Assembly (NCBI RefSeq): GCF_001757995.1
Contig: NZ_LXLV01000062.1
Location: forward strand, 310,001 to 374,000
Source: Bacillus mycoides
Lineage (GTDB): Bacteria; Bacillota; Bacilli; Bacillales; Bacillaceae_G
Direction of reading: 5' to 3'
Length of the DNA stretch: 64,000 bases
This document shows positions 57,963 to 64,000 of the stretch, piece after piece (within the stretch, counting starts at the first letter, position 1; each line of letters starts with the position of its first letter). The notes below the pieces were generated by a model. The model ran no database searches. It saw only the letters and a list, made by a program, of their open reading frames with translations, and had not been told where the DNA came from. A program made the position numbers and the translations under genes.

Positions 57963-58724
57963 CTAGTTTACACTTTTTCGCTCTTCAATTTTTAAATACC
58001 ATCTCATTAATACGTATAAACTACCGCACAGAAGTAAAGGCTCTAACATTCCCCAATACGGGTTTTGCTTTCCCAACTCCTTAAATACAAACATAATTAA
58101 TAGCGGTATAATGACAGCTAAGATTCCAATCCAGCCAAGTATATATGCTTCAGCAACTAACAGTACAATTAAGATAGTTCCAGCTAATATATAACTTTGC
58201 ATAGCAGAAAGGTTCACTATAGGTGTCCCATACCATTTATTCATAAATATTAATAATACTAGTAATAAAATTGGTATCATCGAAGCTAAGTAAAGAATAC
58301 TAAATTCTTTTAGTTTACTTTTAAATGATGACATTTTAAATGCAAAAATAGTTCCTGCAAGAGTAATCATTAATACAATCGGATATCCAATTAACTGCAC
58401 ATTTGTTAATGTAAATTCATGATTTGGACTTTCAAATAAAATATTTGTAAGTAACCAGTATCCACCAATACCAATTATCATGCCTAAAATACTTTTTATA
58501 CTCCCGTTTTTATCCTTCTCCATCTCTTTCGCCAATTCTTCAGCATACGCTTTTGGCGAATCACCAAATATATCACTTACCGTCTTTCCTTTTTTCTCAC
58601 CTTCTATTAAATGTAGTTCTGCATCTTCTAGAAAAGCATCCACATCCGCTTCTTTAATTCCCTTCGTAATTAAATACACTTTCGTATCGATTAAAAACTT
58701 TTCCCCTTCCTTAGAAACTTGCAT
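57963..58724 (-). CDS. HAAS-type membrane protein, second copy
   Basis: Protein of 253 residues. Residues 1-75 are a cytoplasmic helical module (FLIDTKVYLITKGIKEADVD then AFLEDAELHLIEGEKKGK), as found in HAAS/DUF1129-type proteins associated with PadR regulators. Seven or so membrane helices follow. It is paralogous to the neighbouring 58738 protein (the N-terminal module is about half identical by eye). It lies 13 bases downstream of it and is part of the PadR operon. Function unknown. Confidence 0.75.
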   Translation of the reverse strand: MQVSKEGEKFLIDTKVYLITKGIKEADVDAFLEDAELHLIEGEKKGKTVSDIFGDSPKAYAEELAKEMEKDKNGSIKSILGMIIGIGGYWLLTNILFESPNHEFTLTNVQLIGYPIVLMITLAGTIFAFKMSSFKSKLKEFSILYLASMIPILLLVLLIFMNKWYGTPIVNLSAMQSYILAGTILIVLLVAEAYILGWIGILAVIIPLLIMFVFKELGKQNPYWGMLEPLLLCGSLYVLMRWYLKIEERKSVN

Positions 58725-58737
58725 TATAACCCCTCCC

Positions 58738-59505
58738 TTATTTAACCGTTTCTCTTCTATTCGTCTTCATCATAATTTCAAGAAAAATTAAAATAAACAA
58801 ACTTCCGTATAAACATATAATTTGAAATAACATTGGCACGAGATCTTCTGATGTAAATGTTTTAAACACTAACATAATAGAAAGCGGAATAATTAAATAT
58901 AAGTTTTTAAACCATCCTTCAAAATATATATTTATAGCTACCGTGAGGATAAAGATCCCTCCAGCTAATATATAACTTTGGACTAGAGTCAACGTAAACA
59001 TCGTTGTAGGATATATCACATCTAATATCGTAACTGCTCCTAATAAAAACATTGGCGCAATCATGACTAAAAACCACATGGAAAACCACGTTTTTGTAAA
59101 ACTTTTTACAAAGGTCATTTTGCGAAGTAGAAAATTAGGACCCATTACAGCTACAATCAATGTAAAACTATAGCCAATACATTGAATAAGCGAAATCTGT
59201 AAAATCCCATTATTAACCATTAAAATAGAAGCAATAATCCAAAACGAAACGATATTCATTACCGTAAACCCAATTTGCTTCCACGTTTCCTGTCTATCTC
59301 TTTCCATCACTTTTACAAGTTCATTGGCATATTCTTTCGGTGAACTTCCGAAAATTTCTTCTACACTTTTCCCTTCACTCTCACCTTCTATTAAATGCAA
59401 CTCTGCATCTTCTAAAAAGCTTTCAATATCACTTTCTTTCACACTCTTTGCCGTCAAAAACAATCTCATATCTAATAAAAAATTTCGTGCTTCACTTGAT
59501 AACAT
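58738..59505 (-). CDS. HAAS-type membrane protein, first copy
   Basis: Protein of 255 residues. N-terminal HAAS-like module (FLLDMRLFLTAKSVKESDIE, SFLEDAELHLIEGESEGK) and about seven membrane helices. Its ATG overlaps the PadR stop by one base (TAATG), which implies translational coupling. In comparable PadR operons such proteins are thought to respond at the membrane and to be controlled by the PadR; that is inference. Confidence 0.78.
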   Translation of the reverse strand: MLSSEARNFLLDMRLFLTAKSVKESDIESFLEDAELHLIEGESEGKSVEEIFGSSPKEYANELVKVMERDRQETWKQIGFTVMNIVSFWIIASILMVNNGILQISLIQCIGYSFTLIVAVMGPNFLLRKMTFVKSFTKTWFSMWFLVMIAPMFLLGAVTILDVIYPTTMFTLTLVQSYILAGGIFILTVAINIYFEGWFKNLYLIIPLSIMLVFKTFTSEDLVPMLFQIICLYGSLFILIFLEIMMKTNRRETVK

Positions 59506-59837
59506 TATTTTCTCCTTCCCTTCCCTTCAAGTAGACGTTCTACACTACTTTGCATCGCTTCCCAGCGACCCATAAATTCATCTAGTTCATCTTCTCCCTT
59601 TTCTGTTAACGTATAATACTTCCGTTTCGGACCAGATGGAGATTCCTTCATTACACTTGATATTAGCCCCTCTTTTTGCATCCGTATTAACAACGGATAA
59701 ATACTTCCCTCACTCGCCATTGTAAAACCATACTTTGCTAGCTTTTCACTCATTTCATAACCGTATATTTCACCTTCAGAAATAATAGCAAGTAAGCACC
59801 CTTCTAAAATCCCTTTCAGCATTTGACTTGTCGACAT
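59505..59837 (-). CDS. PadR-family regulator (short type)
   Basis: Protein of 110 residues: a winged helix with GCLLAIISEGEIYGYEMSEK, GSIYPLLIRMQKEGLISS, and PKRKYYTLTEKGEDEL, plus a single C-terminal dimerisation helix. PadR subfamily 1 size. First gene of a three-gene operon with two membrane proteins. Three inverted repeats upstream are likely its own operators. Shine-Dalgarno GGGAGGA. Confidence 0.92.
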   Translation of the reverse strand: MSTSQMLKGILEGCLLAIISEGEIYGYEMSEKLAKYGFTMASEGSIYPLLIRMQKEGLISSVMKESPSGPKRKYYTLTEKGEDELDEFMGRWEAMQSSVERLLEGKGRRK

Positions 59838-59853
59838 AATTGAAATCCTCCCA

Positions 59854-59937
59854 CTATCTTGTTTTACAAGATAGATAAGCGTAAGTATCTTGCTTTACAA
59901 AGTAGTATAGCAGAGACTATTTTGTAAAACAAGATAG
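59854..59937 (-). promoter_or_regulatory. Three tandem PadR-type operators
   Basis: CTATCTTGTTTTACAAGATAG (59854-59874, 21 bp) is split here as CTATCTTG-TTTTA-CAAGATAG. Site 2 TATCTTGCTTTACAAAGTA is at 59886-59904, and site 3 CTATTTTG-TAAAA-CAAGATAG at 59917-59937. Centres are 31-32 bp apart, about three turns of DNA. A promoter TTGTTT-N17-TATACT lies among them on the minus strand. They also sit upstream of the divergent bdhA gene. Confidence 0.75.
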
Positions 59938-60033
59938 CTAAATATATTTTTCCAAATGTTTGCAGGAATTTCATTATCACCTCTCTAAATAGAGCAATAA
60001 GAGAACTTTTATTATGAAGGAGTGTTTTTCATC

Positions 60034-60810
60034 ATGGTTACAAATCGAGTTGTCTTTTTAACAGGTGCTGCGAGCGGTATTGGTTATGAAATGGGGAACG
60101 CTTTTGCAAAAGAAGGTGCGAAAGTTGTCATTAGTGATCGCCTTGAAGATCGTGCAAAAGAAGCTGCTGAACAATTGCAAAAAGAAGGCTATCAAGCTAT
60201 CGGTTTAAAATGTGACGTTACAGCTGAAGAAGAAATTGCAGCAGCAATTTCTCAAACAGTTACTCACTTCGGTTCACTAGATGTATTAATTAACAATGCA
60301 GGAATGCAACATGTTTCACCGATTGAAGATTTTCCAACTGAGAAATTCGAGCTTCTTATTAAAATTATGCAAATCGCTCCATTTATCGCCATCAAACACG
60401 CTTTTCCTATTATGAAAAAACAAAAATACGGCCGGATTATTAACGTCGCTTCTATTAACGGCCTTGTCGGATTCGCTGGAAAAGCTGCCTACAATAGCGC
60501 AAAACATGGCGTAATTGGATTAACAAAAGTTGCCGCTTTAGAAGGTGCTACCCATGGTATTACTGTAAATGCCCTTTGTCCTGGTTATGTCGATACCCCT
60601 CTTGTACGTAATCAACTAGAGGATTTAGCTACTACACGAAATGTACCACTTGAAAATGTTTTAGAAGATGTTATTTATCCTCTTGTACCGCAAAAACGCT
60701 TGTTGCAAGTACAAGAAATTGCAGATTATGCTATGTTTTTAGCAAGTGAAAAAGCAAAAGGCATAACTGGTCAAGCTGTTGTTATCGATGGTGGATATAC
60801 TGCTCAATAA
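60034..60810 (+). CDS. bdhA: 3-hydroxybutyrate dehydrogenase
   Basis: SDR enzyme of 258 residues: NAD motif TGAASGIGYEMGNAFAKEG, NNAGMQHVSPIEDFP (the QHVxPIE phrase marks 3-hydroxybutyrate dehydrogenases), catalytic YNSAK with the upstream Ser in NVASINGL, and C-terminal ITGQAVVIDGGYTAQ. It interconverts 3-hydroxybutyrate and acetoacetate using NAD. The ATG at 60034 follows AAGGAGTG. It is divergent from the PadR gene and may share its operators. Confidence 0.9.
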   Translation: MVTNRVVFLTGAASGIGYEMGNAFAKEGAKVVISDRLEDRAKEAAEQLQKEGYQAIGLKCDVTAEEEIAAAISQTVTHFGSLDVLINNAGMQHVSPIEDFPTEKFELLIKIMQIAPFIAIKHAFPIMKKQKYGRIINVASINGLVGFAGKAAYNSAKHGVIGLTKVAALEGATHGITVNALCPGYVDTPLVRNQLEDLATTRNVPLENVLEDVIYPLVPQKRLLQVQEIADYAMFLASEKAKGITGQAVVIDGGYTAQ

Positions 60811-60850
60811 AAAATAAAGTTTGCTCACGAAGAGCAAACTTTATTTTACT
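60811..60850. terminator. Terminator after bdhA
   Basis: AAATAAAGTTTGCTC-ACGAA-GAGCAAACTTTATTT, bidirectional. Confidence 0.88.
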
Positions 60851-60869
60851 TTCTATCGCGAGGATCTTC

Positions 60870-61007
60870 CTACTTTAGTAATTGTTTAGGGAGTTTCTCA
60901 ATTGCAACAATCACTCCGTCTAATTTACTTTCAATGCGATGTAGTAAATATAGCGTTACAACAATCGGAAATCCCACATTACCTATCATCCTGATCCACT
61001 CTTCCAT
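60870..61007 (-). CDS. YvrJ family peptide, 45 residues
   Basis: ATG after GGAGGAGAG. MEEWIRMIGNVGFPIVVTLY continues with LLHRIESKLDGVIVAIEKLP, which is the YvrJ pattern: a hydrophobic segment with VGFPIxVTxYLLxRIExKL and a short amphipathic tail. YvrJ is a small membrane protein of unknown role, often found with sigma-O regulation in B. subtilis; there is no such partner here. Confidence 0.8.
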   Translation of the reverse strand: MEEWIRMIGNVGFPIVVTLYLLHRIESKLDGVIVAIEKLPKQLLK

Positions 61008-61059
61008 CTTTCTCTCCTCCCTTCATTACATAAATAAGAGGAAAGGAAGACTTAAGGCA

Positions 61060-61096
61060 TAAAAAACAAGCTATTTTTTATTAGCTTGTTTTTTAA
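61060..61096 (-). terminator. Terminator of the mtn operon
   Basis: AAAAAACAAGCTA / TAGCTTGTTTTTT stem, T-rich on the minus strand. Its first arm repeats the 3' end of mtnA exactly. Confidence 0.8.
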
Positions 61097-61297
61097 CTAC
61101 TCAGCCATACATTTCATTTTTCAGCATATAGATTGCTGCCATGAAGATACAAATGGTCCTACACCTTGCTATTTTTCTTTGTTTTAAAACGTTGCGCGTG
61201 GTAGGAACAGGCACTGACCGCTCCTATACATAGCCAGTCCCTCTCGACCATTTAAAAACATGCTTTTCTACCGGTTTTTTATATAGCGACTGCGCAG
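61095..61297. mobile_element. Candidate 203-bp insertion between a 14-bp direct repeat
   Basis: TTAGCTTGTTTTTT occurs at 61081-61094 and again at 61298-61311 (the mtnA 3' end). The 203 bases between begin AACTACTCAGCC and end GACTGCGCAG before TT, which gives imperfect inverted termini (AACTACTCAG versus AACTGCGCAG). An internal inverted repeat AAATGGTC (61151) / GACCATTT (61247) closes a structured block. It contains no ORF with a ribosome site. It may be a small non-autonomous element of the B. cereus group. Confidence 0.4.
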
Positions 61298-62353
61298 TTA
61301 GCTTGTTTTTTCAAATAATGATGTAATTTCTTGCTTATAATCTCCACGTAAAATACCTTTCTCAGTTATAATTCCTGTAATTAATTCATGCGGTGTTACG
61401 TCAAATGCAGGGTTAAATACAGGCGTTCCAATTGGCGCCACTTGTTTCCCAAAAATTTTCGTAACTTCTGTTTCATCTCTTTCTTCAATGACAATTTCAG
61501 CACCTGTTTGTTTCGTAGTATCAAATGTAGATAACGGTGCTGCAACATAAAATGGGATACCGAAATACTTTGCTAATATAGCTAAATTTAATGTTCCTAT
61601 TTTATTAGCAGTATCACCGTTTTCAACGATTCGATCTGCCCCTACGATAATCGCATTAATTTCTTTCGTTCGAATTGCATGTGCTGCAGTATTATCCGTA
61701 ATAAGCGTTACATCAATGTCTGCTTGCTTCAATTCCCATGTCGTTAAACGACTACCTTGTAAAACCGGTCTCGTTTCACATGCATACGCATGTAAACGTA
61801 CACCCCTCTCTTTCCCAATATAAAATGGGGCTAATGCTGTTCCATATCTAGCAGTTGCAATACTTCCAGCGTTACAAATTGTTAAAATTTTATCACCGTC
61901 TTTAAAACATGTTAAAGCATGTTCTCCAATACTTCGGCACACCTTTTCATCCTCTTGTTGAATACGAAGTGCTTCTTCCTCTAATATTTTTTGTGCTTCT
62001 TTTATTGTAGTAATCTCTCGAATAGATTCTCTCATGCGATCAATTGCCCAAAATAAATTGACTGCCGTCGGGCGTGATGTCCCTAAATAGTTACAATCTC
62101 TATTAAACTTCTTTTGAAATTCCTCAATATGTAAAGTATTATATTTTTTTGCTGCAAGCGCCAAACCAAATGCAGCTACAATTCCAATTGCAGGCGCTCC
62201 GCGTACTTCTAACATTATGATACTTTTCCATACCTCTTCAATAGTCGTCAACGTTTTATATTCTGTACTATGAGGCAACTTTGTTTGATTTAATACCGCA
62301 ATTGCATCACCTTTCCAACTTACAGATCTCGGAACAGTTACAATTGTACTCAT
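61298..62353 (-). CDS. mtnA: Methylthioribose-1-phosphate isomerase
   Basis: Protein of 351 residues of the eIF2B/ribose-1,5-bisphosphate isomerase family. It converts 5-methylthioribose-1-phosphate to the ribulose form in methionine salvage. Signatures [36 protein letters not shown] with the catalytic Cys, and [19 protein letters not shown] with the catalytic Asp are complete. Its ATG overlaps the mtnK stop by 4 bases (ATGA), so the pair is coupled. The last codons form a copy of the 14-bp repeat seen in the downstream terminator. Confidence 0.95.
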   Translation of the reverse strand: MSTIVTVPRSVSWKGDAIAVLNQTKLPHSTEYKTLTTIEEVWKSIIMLEVRGAPAIGIVAAFGLALAAKKYNTLHIEEFQKKFNRDCNYLGTSRPTAVNLFWAIDRMRESIREITTIKEAQKILEEEALRIQQEDEKVCRSIGEHALTCFKDGDKILTICNAGSIATARYGTALAPFYIGKERGVRLHAYACETRPVLQGSRLTTWELKQADIDVTLITDNTAAHAIRTKEINAIIVGADRIVENGDTANKIGTLNLAILAKYFGIPFYVAAPLSTFDTTKQTGAEIVIEERDETEVTKIFGKQVAPIGTPVFNPAFDVTPHELITGIITEKGILRGDYKQEITSLFEKTS

Positions 62354-63531
62354 GCTTTTATGCCTCCTGAAACTGTCTGTTGAAATAATGTTCGAAACAG
62401 TTGAATATCAGCACACTTAGATTCATATTTTATTAGTTCTTTTCCTAAGTACAGCGCTTGCTTCTTAGCTTGAATTCTTTTTTCTTTATTTGCTATTCCA
62501 TCTAAATCCGCTACATGAGCTAAGCCAATTGTTCTGCGAATCAGTTCACATCCGGCAAACCCGACGGCATCAGTAAAGATATTTTGCAAAATAATTGGTA
62601 ACCATTGTTTTTCTTTCGTATATGATTCTACACCTTCTCCAATCCATAACTTCGTAAAAGTTTCTACAAAATAACTCCATGTCTTTTCTATATGGAAAAA
62701 TAGTACACTTCTCTTTTCTTCTTCTCTAGATAAAGCATTTAATAATAGATTTGCAATAAATTGACCGATATCAAATCCAAATGGACCGTACGTTGCAAAT
62801 TCTGGATCAATCACTTTCGTTTCAGAAGGTGATGAAAAAATACTACCAGTATGTAAATCACCATGAATGAGCGCTTCTTTTCTCGTTAAAAACTTATATT
62901 TATATTGTGCTACTTTTAGTTTTAAAGTTTTGTCACTCCAAAGTTCATCAATCACTGACTGTAAATCTGACTCATAATCATTCGTATCGTAATGTCCAAA
63001 CGGATCAGTAAAAACTAAATCTTCTGTAATTTTACTAAGGTCTGGATTTACAAATGTACCTTCTAGTACCCTTTTCTCTTCTGACTGTAAACCGAAATCT
63101 GAAGTATAAAATAAAACATGTGCTAGAAAACGACCGATATGCTGGGATAAAAGTGGATATCCTTCTCCATCTATTAATCCTTTTCTTGTAATTGTTAGTC
63201 TTGATAAGTCTTCTATTACTGTAACTGCTAACTCTTCATCATGACTGTACACTACCGGAACATAATCTGGTACATACTTCGCAAAAATTTGTAATGCCTT
63301 GCTTTCAATCGTTGCTCTTTTTATAGACAACGGCCAGCTCTCACCAACTACTTTCGCATATGGAAGTGCTTGTTTTATTATAATTGATCTCTCTCCATCA
63401 TCTAATTTGAACACGTAATTTAAATTTCCATCTCCGATTTCATGACAAACTACATTCGCTTTCTTTTCAAAATATCCATGTTCTTTCGCATATTGTACAG
63501 CTGTTACTTCTGTTAATGAATAATATCCCAT
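62350..63531 (-). CDS. mtnK: Methylthioribose kinase
   Basis: Protein of 393 residues with the aminoglycoside-phosphotransferase-like kinase fold. It phosphorylates 5-methylthioribose. The catalytic loop is [13 protein letters not shown] (HGDLH), the Mg-binding motif [17 protein letters not shown], and the N-lobe [16 protein letters not shown]. First gene of mtnK-mtnA, directly behind an S-box riboswitch. ATG after AAGGAGGA. Confidence 0.95.
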   Translation of the reverse strand: MGYYSLTEVTAVQYAKEHGYFEKKANVVCHEIGDGNLNYVFKLDDGERSIIIKQALPYAKVVGESWPLSIKRATIESKALQIFAKYVPDYVPVVYSHDEELAVTVIEDLSRLTITRKGLIDGEGYPLLSQHIGRFLAHVLFYTSDFGLQSEEKRVLEGTFVNPDLSKITEDLVFTDPFGHYDTNDYESDLQSVIDELWSDKTLKLKVAQYKYKFLTRKEALIHGDLHTGSIFSSPSETKVIDPEFATYGPFGFDIGQFIANLLLNALSREEEKRSVLFFHIEKTWSYFVETFTKLWIGEGVESYTKEKQWLPIILQNIFTDAVGFAGCELIRRTIGLAHVADLDGIANKEKRIQAKKQALYLGKELIKYESKCADIQLFRTLFQQTVSGGIKA

Positions 63532-63555
63532 CGTCTTTTCCTCCTTTTTAAATTC

Positions 63556-63606
63556 AGAGGTTTTTCTAACGCAGAAAAACCTCTTTCCACTAAGAAAGAG
63601 GTTTGA
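63556..63606 (-). terminator. S-box terminator and competing hairpin
   Basis: On the minus strand AAACCTCTTTC / GAAAGAGGTTT (63577-63604) is followed by TTTCTG, the riboswitch terminator. AGAAAAACCTCT / AGAGGTTTTTCT (63556-63584) shares the same GAGGTTTTTCT strand, so only one of the two stems can form at a time. Confidence 0.8.
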
Positions 63607-63621
63607 AGTTTATCTTCTCCC

Positions 63622-63762
63622 CTCTTATCTGCCAGAAATTTTACTTTCTGCTGGAATTAGCACCGTGCCTTTTGGCGTCATAAACGCCCCATTTCACAAT
63701 GGTATTACGGTCGGTTGCTGGGCTTCATCGGGCCAAATCCCTCCACCTGCTCTTGATAAGAG
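63622..63762 (-). promoter_or_regulatory. SAM-I (S-box) riboswitch upstream of mtnK-mtnA
   Basis: Minus-strand order CTTATCAAGAGCAGGTGGAG, GGACTGGCCCGATGAAGC-type core reading GATTTGGCCCGATGAAGCCC, CAGCAACCG, then AAGGCACGGTGCTAATTCC, AGCAG and GGCAGATAAGAG. This is the S-box aptamer, with P1 CTCTTATC / GATAAGAG closing it. SAM binding favours the terminator, so mtnK-mtnA are on when SAM is low. Confidence 0.95.
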
Positions 63763-63799
63763 TTGTATATTTTTTTGAATTTTTAACTTTATGTTGAAG

Positions 63800-63829
63800 A
63801 CTATAACAAGAATAAAAATCACTTGTCAA
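63800..63829 (-). promoter_or_regulatory. SigA promoter of the mtnK leader
   Basis: TTGACA (63824-63829, minus) with TATAGT (63800-63805) and an 18-base spacer; transcription would start about 30 bases before the riboswitch. Confidence 0.75.
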
Positions 63830-63833
63830 CATT

Positions 63834-64000
63834 TTATTTGTATAATTCTGGACGGCGATCTGCAAAAACTGGAATCCCTTTACGTACCTCTTTAATTTTC
63901 TCCAATGTAAGCTCTCCAAATAAAATTGATTCTTCTTCATTTGCCTCTACTACAACTTCTCCCCAAGGATCGACAATTAAAGAATGACCTGCAAACTCAT
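63834..64000 (-). CDS. mtnU: 3' end of a nitrilase-family hydrolase, MtnU-like (cut by window edge)
   Basis: The last 55 or so residues: EFAGHSLIVDPWGEVVVEAN, then ELTLEKIKEVRKGIPVFADR and RPELYK at the end. GHSLIVDPWGEV is the C-terminal hallmark of the carbon-nitrogen hydrolase (nitrilase) superfamily. In B. subtilis mtnU (ykrU) is beside mtnK-mtnA, which supports the name. MtnU is an omega-amidase-type enzyme in methionine salvage. The catalytic residues lie outside the window. Confidence 0.75.
   Translation of the reverse strand, partial: EFAGHSLIVDPWGEVVVEANEEESILFGELTLEKIKEVRKGIPVFADRRPELYK

Noticed and set aside
61176-61254. A 25-codon minus-strand ORF (MFLNGREGLAMY...) in the insertion downstream of mtnA
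   Set aside because: No ribosome-binding site and located within a likely structured repeat.

Overview
The window looks like a chromosomal segment of a Bacillus cereus group bacterium (B. cereus, B. thuringiensis or B. anthracis relatives). The DNA is AT-rich, Shine-Dalgarno sites are strong AGGAGG-type, and most genes end in hairpin-plus-U terminators. Many genes are recognisable orthologues of the B. subtilis yku/ykr region. Three copies of a roughly 150-bp interspersed repeat match what I know of bcr1, an element restricted to this group.

Layout. 1-5.2 kb: pyruvate dehydrogenase operon pdhABCD (minus). 5.6-10 kb: a YjcZ-type sporulation peptide, peptide deformylase, a HAD phosphatase, an undescribed 23-residue cationic peptide, and rpoY-rnjA. 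10-21.5 kb: ktrC, a membrane protein, the acetylated branch of lysine/diaminopimelate synthesis (dapH, dapL), ccpC, the c-di-AMP receptor darB, abbA, ykuK, ykuJ, a glutaredoxin, the EAL protein ykuI, fadH and the Tat-exported phosphoesterase ykuE. A well-delimited small RNA candidate sits between ykuI and fadH. 21.5-32 kb: polyphosphate metabolism (ppk, ppx), ykyB, ykyA, a degenerate GGDEF protein, a holin-like protein, and an MFS efflux pump with a PadR regulator.

32-41 kb: metE behind a cobalamin riboswitch, the nuclease/inhibitor pair nucA-nin, a MerR-like protein with five 18-residue repeats, a KinB-like sporulation kinase, and patA. 40-50 kb: a maltose/maltodextrin regulon (malR, mdxEFG-type transporter, neopullulanase, malL, msmX-type ATPase) tied together by repeated GAAAACGTTT operators. 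50-61 kb: accessory-type genes, including a truncated dehydrogenase, lipoproteins, a small ATPase paired with a membrane protein, a thiolase, a Nudix hydrolase, a metzincin-like peptidase, and a PadR plus twin membrane-protein operon with three evenly spaced operators. 61-64 kb: the methionine salvage genes mtnK-mtnA behind an S-box (SAM) riboswitch, then the 3' end of mtnU.

How the genes work together. Two metabolite riboswitches place B12-independent methionine synthesis and methionine salvage under cobalamin and SAM control. DarB and KtrC belong to c-di-AMP/potassium control. YkuI and the GGDEF-like protein look like degenerate c-di-GMP proteins. dapH, dapL and patA cover the acetylated diaminopimelate branch. 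No prophage, insertion sequence with transposase, CRISPR array, rRNA or tRNA was seen. The most interesting unexplained items are the sRNA with a UUCCCC loop, the 23-residue peptide, the 203-bp insertion flanked by a 14-bp direct repeat at the 3' end of mtnA, the 18-residue repeat protein, and the PadR operon with phased operators.
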